DNA of 64,000 nucleotides from Pseudohongiella sp. O18 (GTDB lineage Bacteria > Pseudomonadota > Gammaproteobacteria > Pseudomonadales > Pseudohongiellaceae). The stretch is taken from NCBI RefSeq assembly GCF_021729085.1, contig NZ_JAJSAR010000002.1, positions 372,001-436,000 of the forward strand, given 5' to 3'. Position 1 is the stretch's first letter; each line of letters opens with the position of its first letter. The notes below the pieces were generated by a model that worked only from the letters and a program-made list of their open reading frames with translations, did not search any database and had not been told where the DNA came from. A program made the position numbers and the translations under genes. Of this stretch, positions 10,575 through 19,307 are shown in pieces.

Positions 10575-11810
10575 ATGGCGTTAATAGTCAAGAAGTTTGG
10601 TGGTACCTCGGTAGGTAGTGTTGAGCGCATAGAAGCGGTCGCCGACAAGATTATTGCCAGCCGCAGCAACGGCGATGACATCGTTGTTGTGGTTTCTGCG
10701 ATGAGCGGCGAAACCAACAGGCTCATTGCACTGGCCGAAAAAATACAGGAACAGCCAAGTCCGCGGGAACTGGACGTACTGGTGTCGACCGGCGAGCAGG
10801 TGACAGTGGCATTACTGGCCATGGCCCTGCACAAGCGCGGTTGCGGCGCCCGATCGTTTACCGGATCTCAGGTCCGTATCCTGACTGACAGCGCGCATAC
10901 GCGGGCACGAATCCAGGAGATCGATTCCCAGCGTATAAAAGACGAACTGGATCAGGGCCACGTAGTAGTGGTGGCAGGATTCCAGGGTGTTGATGGTGAT
11001 GGCAACATCACCACACTGGGTCGGGGCGGCTCGGATACCTCGGCGGTGGCACTGGCGGCGGCGCTGGATGCTGACGAATGTCAGATCTATACCGACGTAA
11101 AAGGCGTCTACACCACCGACCCGCGCGTCGTTGAAGACGCCCGGTTGTTACGAACGATTACATTCGAGGAAATGCTGGAGCTTGCAAGCCTGGGGGCAAA
11201 GGTACTACAAATACGCTCCGTGGAGTTTGCCGGCAAGTACAAGGTGCCATTGCGCGTCCTGTCCAGCTTTGAAGATGATCCCGGCACACTGATTACACTT
11301 GAGGACAACACTGAAATGGAAGCACCGATCATCTCTGGCATTGCATTCACCCGTGACGAGGCAAAAGTGACTGTCTCCGGTGTACCGGATGTGCCAGGGG
11401 TTGCCTATCAGGTGCTGGGCCCGGTCAGCGATGCGGGTATCGAAGTCGACGTGATCGTGCAGAACGTGTCCGCTGATGGTACAACTGACATAACGTTTAC
11501 CGTCAAGCGCCAGGACAGCGAGCAGACCCGCAAACTGGTCACTGCAGTGGCGCAGCAGGTAGGCGCTCGTGATGTCAGCGTTGACAACAGGATTGCCAAG
11601 GTGTCTCTGGTGGGGGTCGGCATGCGATCTCACGCCGGTATCGCCAGCCAGATGTTCAAAACACTGGCCGACGAGTCAATCAATATTCAGATAATAACGA
11701 CCTCCGAAATCAAGATATCGGTGGTTATAGAAGAGAAATACCTGGAGCTGGCTGTGCGATCGCTGCACTCCGCATTCGGGTTAGGGGAAGAGACCGCACT
11801 GGCTGGATGA
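10575..11810 (+). CDS. lysC: Aspartate kinase
   Basis: First step of the aspartate family (lysine, threonine, methionine): ATP-dependent phosphorylation of aspartate. 411 residues, matching the monofunctional pseudomonad enzyme. KKFGGTSVG at the N-terminus and the GRGGSDTSAVALAAAL loop mark the kinase domain; two ACT domains (VSGVPDVPGVAYQVLGPV and VGVGMRSHAGIASQMFKTL) follow and normally bind lysine/threonine. A second, internally started beta subunit is common in this family but I did not identify its start. Confidence 0.96.
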   Translation: MALIVKKFGGTSVGSVERIEAVADKIIASRSNGDDIVVVVSAMSGETNRLIALAEKIQEQPSPRELDVLVSTGEQVTVALLAMALHKRGCGARSFTGSQVRILTDSAHTRARIQEIDSQRIKDELDQGHVVVVAGFQGVDGDGNITTLGRGGSDTSAVALAAALDADECQIYTDVKGVYTTDPRVVEDARLLRTITFEEMLELASLGAKVLQIRSVEFAGKYKVPLRVLSSFEDDPGTLITLEDNTEMEAPIISGIAFTRDEAKVTVSGVPDVPGVAYQVLGPVSDAGIEVDVIVQNVSADGTTDITFTVKRQDSEQTRKLVTAVAQQVGARDVSVDNRIAKVSLVGVGMRSHAGIASQMFKTLADESINIQIITTSEIKISVVIEEKYLELAVRSLHSAFGLGEETALAG

Positions 11811-11998
11811 TCAGGGGGAGCGAGCTCGAAAAGTCAGGCGTAGACCTGGCCGTGATTTGTTTTGGGGAGACGTGACTGCATTTGGTTTGTTATCCGGTCT
11901 ACTGAGTAACCGCGCAGTCTGGAACAATTCCGTGAATACTTTTCAGGCCGCTGAAAGGGATGTTGCATGGATTTCATGAATGGGAAAGGAGATACATC

Positions 11999-12202
11999 AT
12001 GTTGATCTTAACTCGCCGGATTGGTGAGACTCTGATGGTAGGCGATGATGTAACAGTCACCGTCCTCGGTGTAAAAGGCAATCAGGTACGAATCGGCGTC
12101 AATGCCCCAAAGGACGTTGCAGTACATCGCGAAGAAATATATCAACGTATCCAAAAAGAAAAGGATGGCGGCACTGATACAGGCAACCATTCCGATCAGT
12201 GA
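11999..12202 (+). CDS. csrA: Carbon storage regulator CsrA/RsmA
   Basis: Homodimeric RNA-binding translational regulator that recognises GGA in hairpin loops near ribosome-binding sites; 67 residues. The ATG at 11999 follows a strong AAAGGAGA site and gives [24 protein letters not shown], the near-invariant N-terminus; an upstream in-frame start would add 13 non-conserved residues. The RNA-binding residues (L4, R6-R7, R44 region in [10 protein letters not shown]) are retained. The 188-bp gap after lysC probably carries its own promoter. Confidence 0.97.
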   Translation: MLILTRRIGETLMVGDDVTVTVLGVKGNQVRIGVNAPKDVAVHREEIYQRIQKEKDGGTDTGNHSDQ

Positions 12203-12261
12203 ATTTCTTGGCATTCAAGCCTGCCATTTCTCCAAAGTTATGCTATGATGGCGCCCGTTTT

Positions 12262-12352
12262 GGAGAGATGGCCGAGTGGCTGAAGGCGCGCCCCTGCTAA
12301 GGGCGTATAGGTTAATCCCCTATCGAGGGTTCGAATCCCTCTCTCTCCGCCA
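12262..12352 (+). tRNA. tRNA-Ser (anticodon GCU)
   Basis: 91 nt including encoded CCA. Acceptor GGAGAGA pairs with TCTCTCC; the anticodon stem CGCCC/GGGCG encloses CTGCTAA, giving anticodon GCT; a long variable arm (TAGGTTAATCCCCTA) and GGTTCGAATCC T-arm are present. A TATGAT hexamer at 12244-12249 could be its -10. It follows csrA as in many gammaproteobacteria. Confidence 0.97.
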
Positions 12353-12419
12353 TACGCTATTTATCTGCAGCCGTTCGCGGCACTCCCACTGAACAGAGTC
12401 CTGCGACCTGAACACGGAG

Positions 12420-12532
12420 AGGGATGCGAACCCAATCAGAGGGTTCGATGGATTGCGAAGCAATCCAAGACGAGCGCGTCAGCGCGAAGCCCGAAGGGTT
12501 GAACAGCCCCCAAGGCTGTTCAATCAATCCCT
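12420..12532. repeat. Cluster of short palindromes after tRNA-Ser
   Basis: Between the tRNA and the tandem repeats lie several hairpins: GGATTGC-GAA-GCAATCC, an imperfect CGCG-TCA-GCGCG element, and a perfect TTGAACAGCC-CCCAA-GGCTGTTCAA stem. GAGGGTTCGA also resembles the tRNA T-arm. Noncoding, REP-like in character. Confidence 0.6.
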
Positions 12533-12664
12533 CTCTCGTCAAACCTGCACTAACGCCAATCAATCCCTCTCTCGTCAATCCTGCACTAACGCCAATCAAT
12601 CCCTCTCTCGTCAACCCTGCACTAGAGCCAATCAATCCCTCTCTCGTCACTCCAGCGTTACCCC
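12521..12664. repeat. Four tandem copies of a 36-bp repeat
   Basis: Units at 12521-12556, 12557-12592, 12593-12628 and 12629-12664 all begin CAATCAATCCCTCTCTCGTC; the first two differ at one position and the last is the most diverged. The CCCTCTCT core matches the 3' end of the neighbouring tRNA-Ser. Both strands are open and translate to 12-residue repeats, but no start signal or family supports a protein. Confidence 0.75.
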
Positions 12665-12746
12665 GAACCAAACCTCTGGCCGTTTTCTAACATACCGTTC
12701 CCGGTCTCACACTTATCTGTAATCACTGTTCTACAATTTTCGATAT

Positions 12747-12769
12747 CACAATTGATAATCATTACTATT
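12747..12769 (+). promoter_or_regulatory. Putative Fur box
   Basis: ATTGATAATCATTACTATT closely follows the GATAAT-repeat Fur consensus and lies about 60 bp upstream of a TonB-dependent siderophore receptor, as expected for an iron-repressed gene. Confidence 0.6.
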
Positions 12770-12825
12770 CTTAGTATCATCACCGTTCCCAAATTTGAGT
12801 AACACCCATTTCTGGAGATTTTTAC

Positions 12826-14961
12826 GTGATCGATCGACATACCTCTCGTGCTCTTGGCATTTTGTTCGGCGCTACGCCGCTTACCCTGTCCATACTATCA
12901 GCGCCAGCGCTTGCGCAGGGTGCCGAGGGAGGCGTGGTTGAAGAACTGGTGATAACAGGCCGCTATCTGAGCCAGGACCAGGTCAATGCGCTGCGCACAC
13001 CAACCCCAATCATTGATGTGCCGCAAAGTCTGTCAATTGTCACGGCCGAACAGATTACCCAGCAGGGTATTACCAGCATCGGTGGCATTGTCGATTACAC
13101 GCCAGGAGTAAACACCTCCCAGGGTGAAGGCCATCGAGACTCGGTGGTGTTCCGTGGTGTGCGGTCTACTGCGGACTTCTTCATCGACGGCGCCCGGGAT
13201 GATGTGCAGTATTACCGGCCTCTCTACAATCTGCAGCAGGTCGAAATCCTGCGCGGTCCTAACGCGCTGCTGTTCGGTCGCGGGGGTACCGGTGGTATTC
13301 TCAACCGGGTCACCAAGAAGGGTGTTATCGGTGAGGCATTCACCAGCGCTCAGGCCGGCATGAATTCCTTTGGCGGCTTTGATCTTCAGCTCGACAGCAA
13401 TTTTGCGACTGGCGACAACTCCGCTGTTCGCGTTAATGCCTTCTATGAAAGCCTGGACAGCCATCGCGACTTTTTTGACGGCGAGCGCATTGGCCTCAAC
13501 CCGACCGCCAGGATTGCTCTGAGTCCGGACACTACCCTGGATCTGTCCTATGAGTACGTCGATCACCAGCGGTTTATTGATCGCGGTGTCCCCACTGGCA
13601 GTGACGGTCGTCCGATGGATGCGTTTGAGGACATTGTGTTCGCGGATCCGGAATTGAATACTTCTGATCTTCAGGCACATCTGTTCCGAGGCGCTCTGCA
13701 ACATCGGTTCTCTGAAAACCTGAAGGCTAATTTCAGTGCTTTTTATGGTGACTACGACAAGTTCTACCAGAACTTTTATGTCTCAGGATACAACCAGGCC
13801 GTAGCGCCCCTGGAAGTGACGCTTGATGGCTACGCAGATGAAACCCTGCGCGAAAATATGATCCTTTCCGGTAACTTTATCTGGGAATCCAGTATCGGTG
13901 GCATTGGTCATACCATTATCGCAGGCGGTGAATACATCGATACTTCTTCGGATCAGTACCGCTTCAATGCGCTTTGGAGCACTACCAACGATGATAACGA
14001 AGTGTTTGCGGTGACCCGACCCCTTAGTCTGAACAACGGTGTCGGCGTCAATGCTGCGGGTGCCAGGACCGTCAATTCTTTCGCATCGGATCTGAATGAC
14101 GATACACGGGTAGGCATTGATGTTCGTTCAATCTACATTCAGGACGAGATTGAGCTGTCAGAGATGTTGGATGTTGTAATTGGTGCGCGTTTTGACAGCT
14201 TCGACATCGAGGTTTTTGATGTCCCGGCCAACCAGGTGCGTACCCGCCAGGATGAGGAAGTTTCACCGCGGGCCGGCCTGGTGTTCAAACCGCTGGAGAA
14301 TATTTCCCTGTATGCCAGCTACAGCGAATCGTTTCTGCCACGCAGCGGCGAGCAATTCGCGAATATCAGCGGCAGCAGCGGTCAGCTGGATCCGGATACA
14401 TTCAGTAATCAGGAAGCGGGTCTGAAATGGGACTTCGGCAGAGGTCTCAGCCTGACCGCAGCGGTCTTCGAAATCGAACAGAGCTCGCCTCAGGTGGCCG
14501 ATAATAATCCGGAAACACTCGATGTTATCGACTCTGAGATCAGTGGCTTCGAACTGCAACTGCTTGGCCAGGTAAATGACCGCTGGTATCTGTCTGCCGG
14601 GTACAGCAATCTGGATGGGGAGCAGGTGGACCGCTCAGGCCCGACCGGCTTGCGTCCGCGGGAGCTGCCGGAACATATGTTCTCACTCTGGAACACTTAT
14701 CAGTTGACCGAACAGTTTGGCATGGGTCTGGGTATGACACATCAGAGTGACAGTTACATCGACAATGGCAACTTTGCAGTACTGCCAGGCTATACACGAG
14801 TGGATGCTGCGGCATACTACGATGTTTCCGCGGATTTCCGTATTCAGGTGAATATTGAAAACCTGACAGATGAGCTGTACTACCCCAATGCACACAGCAC
14901 TCATCAGGCTACCGTAGGCAGCCCGTTGAATACTCGTGTGTCTTTGATTCGGAACTTTTAA
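12826..14961 (+). CDS. TonB-dependent siderophore receptor
   Basis: Outer-membrane beta-barrel importing ferric siderophores; 711 residues. GTG start at 12826 with GGAGA about 8 nt upstream; signal peptide to about residue 30 (APALAQG), TonB-box-like EELVITG, plug domain with LRGPNALLFGRGGTGGILNRVTK, then the barrel ending in the terminal aromatic of VSLIRNF. The siderophore class cannot be read from sequence alone. A Fur-like site precedes it. Confidence 0.92.
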   Translation: MIDRHTSRALGILFGATPLTLSILSAPALAQGAEGGVVEELVITGRYLSQDQVNALRTPTPIIDVPQSLSIVTAEQITQQGITSIGGIVDYTPGVNTSQGEGHRDSVVFRGVRSTADFFIDGARDDVQYYRPLYNLQQVEILRGPNALLFGRGGTGGILNRVTKKGVIGEAFTSAQAGMNSFGGFDLQLDSNFATGDNSAVRVNAFYESLDSHRDFFDGERIGLNPTARIALSPDTTLDLSYEYVDHQRFIDRGVPTGSDGRPMDAFEDIVFADPELNTSDLQAHLFRGALQHRFSENLKANFSAFYGDYDKFYQNFYVSGYNQAVAPLEVTLDGYADETLRENMILSGNFIWESSIGGIGHTIIAGGEYIDTSSDQYRFNALWSTTNDDNEVFAVTRPLSLNNGVGVNAAGARTVNSFASDLNDDTRVGIDVRSIYIQDEIELSEMLDVVIGARFDSFDIEVFDVPANQVRTRQDEEVSPRAGLVFKPLENISLYASYSESFLPRSGEQFANISGSSGQLDPDTFSNQEAGLKWDFGRGLSLTAAVFEIEQSSPQVADNNPETLDVIDSEISGFELQLLGQVNDRWYLSAGYSNLDGEQVDRSGPTGLRPRELPEHMFSLWNTYQLTEQFGMGLGMTHQSDSYIDNGNFAVLPGYTRVDAAAYYDVSADFRIQVNIENLTDELYYPNAHSTHQATVGSPLNTRVSLIRNF

Positions 14962-14985
14962 GCGACGGCAAGACAGCTCCGATTC

Positions 14986-15030
14986 GGGCCTTCCGGCGTA
15001 TTCAAGGTAAAGACGAATACCCGGAGGCCC
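14986..15030 (+). promoter_or_regulatory. Long hairpin covering the ribosome-binding site of the downstream SDR gene
   Basis: An imperfect inverted repeat pairs GGGCCTTCCGGCGTATTC (14986-15003) with GAATACCCGGAGGCCC (15015-15030). The right arm contains GGAGG, the ribosome-binding site of the gene starting at 15033. It may terminate the receptor transcript or mask translation; no T-tract is present. Confidence 0.5.
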
Positions 15031-15032
15031 TC

Positions 15033-15752
15033 ATGCCCAACAACATCACCATCTTCGGCGCCAATGGCACCCTCGGCAGCGAATTCACAAGAGCGCTGTC
15101 CTCACACTATCCCGAAGCAACCATCCACGCCTTCTCTCGTAGGCCCGAAGACAGTGCCGCCCAAAACGTCACCACTCACCAGCTCGACTACCTCGACGAA
15201 GCCGCCCTGAAATATGCCGCTACAGAGGTATCTGCAAACGCCCCCGTCGACCTCGTCATCGTAGCGACAGGCATCCTGCACACTGACGACATCATGCCGG
15301 AGAAATCCCTGCGTGATTTATCTGCAGACAAATTCATGCAGATCTATCAGGCCAATACCATCGTGCCTGCGCTGATTGCCAAATATTTTGTGCCCGTTTT
15401 AAACAAAAAGCAGCTTTCGGTTTTCGCGGCTCTATCAGCACGTGTCGGCAGTATTTCCGACAACCACCTAGGTGGCTGGTACTCATACCGCGCCTCAAAG
15501 GCCGCGCTGAACATGATCATCCGAAACGTCGCCATCGAGGCGCGTCGCACCAATAAACAAGCGATCATCTGCGCCCTGCACCCGGGGACTGTTGATAGCC
15601 CGTTGTCAGAACCTTTCCAGAAAAACGTACCAGAGGGCAAGCTGTTTACCGCCGAATATTCAGCGTGTCAGTTGTTGCAGGTCATTGGTTCACTGAAAAC
15701 TGAAGACAGCGGCAAGGTGTTTGCGTGGGATGGTAATGAGGTTCTACCTTAG
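15033..15752 (+). CDS. Short-chain dehydrogenase/reductase (C-factor-like)
   Basis: 239-residue Rossmann-fold NAD(P) oxidoreductase. Cofactor loop GANGTLG (9-15), catalytic triad Ser (about S135), Y152 and K156 in SYRASK. The acidic/basic pattern after the second strand (FSRRPED) hints at NADP. Resembles the CsgA/C-factor branch; substrate unknown. Its ribosome-binding site lies inside a hairpin that begins right after the TonB receptor gene. Confidence 0.9.
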   Translation: MPNNITIFGANGTLGSEFTRALSSHYPEATIHAFSRRPEDSAAQNVTTHQLDYLDEAALKYAATEVSANAPVDLVIVATGILHTDDIMPEKSLRDLSADKFMQIYQANTIVPALIAKYFVPVLNKKQLSVFAALSARVGSISDNHLGGWYSYRASKAALNMIIRNVAIEARRTNKQAIICALHPGTVDSPLSEPFQKNVPEGKLFTAEYSACQLLQVIGSLKTEDSGKVFAWDGNEVLP

Positions 15753-16061
15753 GACAGTCGATCAGGGGAATGCGTTAGTCAGGGGGCCGGCAATGGGGGA
15801 GGGCTTCTTGTCGTAGAGATTCAGTTCATTATTAAGCGTTAAAGGAAAGCGAGTCGGCGCCTGCATTCACAAACGACCGACTCATCTCAAACCTGTTGCT
15901 TTGATTGTTTTCATGTTTTATCCCGTATATCGTTTTTTGTGATTATGTCTGTTCTTCACTGGCTTGTGGCCGTGAAACGCCTTGTTGCTTACGGGTTTGA
16001 AACAACAAGCGTACTGTCTAACTATTCAACTATGAATCAAGGTACGTGTAACTACAGTAAC
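15753..16061. other. Intergenic region with no gene
   Basis: About 310 bp between the SDR stop and the convergent minus-strand TonB-domain gene. AT-rich in its second half; I found no ORF with start signals, tRNA or clear terminator. Confidence 0.5.
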
Positions 16062-16442
16062 TTACTGCTTACCAACGAAGCTGAACTTCATCAGCGTACG
16101 AACAGGAACAGCTTCACCAGCGTCAGCAACTACCGGCTCAAACTTCCAGGATTCAATAGCGCTCAGAGCGGCGCGAGTGAACAGACGAGAGTTTGACTCA
16201 GCCACTGCGGGAGAAGAAACACTGCCGTCGGGCATTACAGTGAACTCAACAACGGTGTAGCCTTCGATGCCAGACAGTTCGGCACGACGTGGGTACTCTG
16301 GCAGTGAAGACTCAACAACGCGCAGATCCTTGCTGCTGTACATGCCCATTGCTTCAGGAGTCTGTGCGTTGGCGCTTACAGAAACTGCGCTGCCAATAAC
16401 ACCGGCCAGAACTGCGATTTTTACTACTGCTGACTTACTCAT
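16062..16442 (-). CDS. Secreted TonB C-terminal-domain protein
   Basis: 126 residues with a cleavable signal peptide (VSVSANAQ) and a TonB C-terminal fold: YPRRAELSGIEGYTVVEFTVMPDGSVSSP followed by AALSAIESWKFEPV. Unlike TonB itself there is no retained N-terminal anchor and no proline-rich spacer, so it is probably periplasmic and not a classical energy transducer. AGGTGAAATA precedes the ATG. Such stand-alone domains are common in marine gammaproteobacteria; role unknown. Confidence 0.8.
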   Translation of the reverse strand: MSKSAVVKIAVLAGVIGSAVSVSANAQTPEAMGMYSSKDLRVVESSLPEYPRRAELSGIEGYTVVEFTVMPDGSVSSPAVAESNSRLFTRAALSAIESWKFEPVVADAGEAVPVRTLMKFSFVGKQ

Positions 16443-16805
16443 TTATTTCACCTCGAATTTTGGGGTTGGATTAACTTGCACTTGGGATAAAGCAAAGCCT
16501 GTGCCAGTTTTTTATATATAATAAAAACAACAACATAGCAGAACAGGCCGATTCGCGAGCAATTTTCTGGTGCGCTGTTTTAATGCAGGCTGCACCAACT
16601 TGCTTCACGAATGACAGCATGTTGCCATTAGGCATTGACAATGTTGTGTCATATTTCTGAATCTTTCGTGACACTCCATTTCTGAACGCATTCATGATAA
16701 TGTCCGGCGGTAGGTCATTGGCGCATCAGCCAATGAGTGCCGGAACACCGATCGATGTCCAATAAAAGCAGAACAGCAGCAAAACAATAAGAGAAGAGGC
16801 AGATC
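16443..16805. other. Divergent intergenic region with a short inverted repeat
   Basis: Lies between divergent genes, so it must hold both promoters. A perfect inverted repeat TCATTGGC-GCATCA-GCCAATGA sits at 16715-16736, 70 bp before the DUF6351 start, and could be an operator or a leader hairpin. No ORF is supported. Confidence 0.5.
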
Positions 16806-19169
16806 ATGATTCGCAAGGTACCCCAGCTAGCCCTGACCGTTAGCCTGCTCGCCGCGCTGGCGGCCTGCAGTGAACCAGATACCGACACCAACTCCGTCAA
16901 TCCGGCGGCTGACCTGGCCGCGGCTCGCGCAGCCGTAGACCTGGCTGTTGCTTCCAGCGCACCAGACCAGATCAGTGGTAGCTCGGTGCTGGTGACCATT
17001 AATGGGATTGACTCGCTGCAGGGGCTGACCTTCCTCGCTGATGACCGGCCATTGGCAACCGTCAGAGAGACCGCAATGTCTGCCGGGAATTCATTTAATG
17101 TGCTGCTGGCAGGGCTGGAGCAGGGGAGTCAGGCGCTGTCGGTGCAGAACAGCCAGGGTCAGGTGCTGGCCTCGATTCCGGTGACCAGCCATCCTCTCAG
17201 TGGTCCCATATTCTCCGGCCCGCAGCAATATCCCTTTGTCTGTACCAGTGTGCTGGAGTGGGGTGTGCAGCCACTGATTGATCACAATGAAGAGTGGGGG
17301 TTCCCTGTTTACGCCCCCGGCGCAACTGCCGAGAATGCAGAGCCCATCGGATACAGCAAGGACTGCATGATCGAACCCTTTGTTGAATACCACTATATGA
17401 GTACAGAGGGCGGCTACAAACCCTGGCCAGCCGATGGCATGCGCCCGGCTGACCTGGCAACAACCACGCTGACAGACGGCACTGAGGTGGACTTTGTGGT
17501 GCGCTGGGAACGCGGCACCCTTAACCGCTTCCTTTACAGCTTTGCCACTCTGGTACAGCCAGATGCAATGACCGGCAGTGTCATCGATCCTGGGCCCGCC
17601 AACTGGAATGGTCGCCTGTTATACCACTTTGAAGGTGGTGTGGGTGTCGGTCACAGTCAGGGGCGCGTCAGTGCCAGCCGTGCACGTTTGCCAGAGACGC
17701 TGGGGCAGGGCTACGCCGTCATCTACTCGTCCGGCAATCGCACCGGTGAGCATTACAACCTGCAGGTCGGTGGCGAAACCGCGCTGATGGTCAAAGAGCA
17801 CTTTATCAAGCGTTTTGGAGTGCCCGATTACACCGTCGCGGTGGGTGGATCAGGTGGTGCCATCCAGCAGTATGTGTATCAACAGAATCATCCTGGTCTG
17901 ATTGACGCCGGTGTGGCCCAGTACTCCTATCCTGACATGGTCACACAGACCATCCATGTGGGTGACTGTGAACTGCTGGAACACTATATGGATGTCACTG
18001 ATCGCAATAACCCGCGCTGGCAGGTCACCGGGAACCGCAGCCTGCTTATGGGTTTCAACTCCACTGATGCTGTGCCGGATCCGCTGGCCGACATCAAACG
18101 TCAGCTGGGTTATGCCTCCGCCCCGGGTGCCAACGAATGCATCCCTGCCTGGCGCGGCTTGACCCCGCTGAGCATGAATCCGCACTATGGGCGGGTACGG
18201 GAGCAGGACAAGATGCACCCGCCCGGTATCATGGATGACGTGGTGTGGACCCACTACGACGATCTGAAGAACATCTACGGCGTCGACGAAAATGGCTGGG
18301 CGCGCACGCCCTGGGACAATGTTGGTGTGCAGTACGGTCTGCAGGCGCTGACAGAAGGTGCCATCACACCTGAAGAATTCCTCGACCTGAACGAAAAAGT
18401 CGGCGGCTGGAAACATCCGTCTGACATGGTGCAGGAAGGCGCCCCGTTTCTGGGTGAAATGACCCCGGAGAACTTTGATCCCTGGAGCAGTCGCAATATG
18501 AACCTGTCCACCAATGGTGAGCCAGCGCCGCGCACCAGTGGCGATCCGCAGGCCATCAGCGCACTGTATGAGTCCGGCATGGTGTTTGATGGCCAGCTGA
18601 ACATTCCCATCATTGACTGGCGGCATTATCTGGAGCACGTGCTGGATATGCACAACTCACATCAGTCCTTCTCTGCGCGCCAGCGCATCGAGAACCAGAT
18701 GGGCCACAGTAACAACCAGCTGATCTGGTTCACCGATGCACGGCCCGAACCTGCCTTCGACCAGACCCTGCAGGCGCTGGAAGTGCTGCACGAGTGGGTG
18801 AGCAATATCAAAGCCAATCCGGATGCCAGTGTCGCCGCGGCGCGTCCGGACAGCGCCCAGGATGCCTGCTTCAATACCCAGGGCGAACTGATCGCGCAGG
18901 GAGACGATGTCTGGAACGGCATTCTCAACGAGCAGCCAGAGGGTGCCTGTACGCAGCAGTTTCCGGTTTACTCGACCTCACGGATGGTGGCAGGTGGCCC
19001 AATTGAAGGCAGTATCTTCAAATGCGAGCTGAAGTCGCTTGATCAGGCGCTGGCCGATGGCACCTACGGCAGCTGGCAGCCGGACCAGACGCAACAGCAA
19101 CGCCTGCGCAACATATTCCCGCAGGGCGTGTGTGATTACAGTGAGCCTGACAGTGCACGTCCACAATAA
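16806..19169 (+). CDS. DUF6351 family lipoprotein, possible hydrolase
   Basis: 787 residues. The N-terminus is a lipoprotein signal with lipobox LAAC (C21). After a small beta-rich segment the protein contains VAVGGSGGAIQQYVYQQNHP, a GxSxG nucleophile-elbow-like motif typical of alpha/beta hydrolases, and many aromatic motifs. I recognise the overall sequence as DUF6351. The enzymatic activity and substrate are not known to me; esterase or tannase-like activity is only an inference from the motif. Probably attached to the outer membrane. Confidence 0.75.
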   Translation: MIRKVPQLALTVSLLAALAACSEPDTDTNSVNPAADLAAARAAVDLAVASSAPDQISGSSVLVTINGIDSLQGLTFLADDRPLATVRETAMSAGNSFNVLLAGLEQGSQALSVQNSQGQVLASIPVTSHPLSGPIFSGPQQYPFVCTSVLEWGVQPLIDHNEEWGFPVYAPGATAENAEPIGYSKDCMIEPFVEYHYMSTEGGYKPWPADGMRPADLATTTLTDGTEVDFVVRWERGTLNRFLYSFATLVQPDAMTGSVIDPGPANWNGRLLYHFEGGVGVGHSQGRVSASRARLPETLGQGYAVIYSSGNRTGEHYNLQVGGETALMVKEHFIKRFGVPDYTVAVGGSGGAIQQYVYQQNHPGLIDAGVAQYSYPDMVTQTIHVGDCELLEHYMDVTDRNNPRWQVTGNRSLLMGFNSTDAVPDPLADIKRQLGYASAPGANECIPAWRGLTPLSMNPHYGRVREQDKMHPPGIMDDVVWTHYDDLKNIYGVDENGWARTPWDNVGVQYGLQALTEGAITPEEFLDLNEKVGGWKHPSDMVQEGAPFLGEMTPENFDPWSSRNMNLSTNGEPAPRTSGDPQAISALYESGMVFDGQLNIPIIDWRHYLEHVLDMHNSHQSFSARQRIENQMGHSNNQLIWFTDARPEPAFDQTLQALEVLHEWVSNIKANPDASVAAARPDSAQDACFNTQGELIAQGDDVWNGILNEQPEGACTQQFPVYSTSRMVAGGPIEGSIFKCELKSLDQALADGTYGSWQPDQTQQQRLRNIFPQGVCDYSEPDSARPQ

Positions 19170-19189
19170 GGCAGGGTTTATGGAACACT

Positions 19190-19232
19190 TTGTCTGCATG
19201 CGGGTGATACGGTTACAATCGGGCACCGTATC
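19190..19232 (+). promoter_or_regulatory. Promoter with an inverted repeat centred on the -10 element
   Basis: TTGTCT (19190-19195), 18 bp, TACAAT (19214-19219). The -10 is framed by a perfect 8-bp inverted repeat, GATACGGT (19206-19213) and ACCGTATC (19225-19232), an arrangement typical of a repressor operator. It precedes the hydroxyacyl-CoA dehydrogenase gene by about 80 bp. Confidence 0.45.
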
Positions 19233-19307
19233 AACCCGTCGACAAACGATTTGATGTAGAGCAGTAGTAAATTCTCAAAACAGGAAAACACAACACAGGA
19301 CGCAACA

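Noticed and set aside
12521..12664. CRISPR array
   Set aside because: The 36-bp units are directly adjacent, with no variable spacers, and there are no cas genes.
12357..12671. ORF on the minus strand with 12-residue GLTREGLIGVSA repeats
   Set aside because: It translates the 36-bp DNA repeat; the plus strand is equally open, there is no ribosome-binding site and the frame runs into the tRNA region.
15939..16196. 85-codon plus-strand ORF before the TonB-domain gene
   Set aside because: It is mostly the antisense of the well-supported minus-strand gene and lacks start signals.
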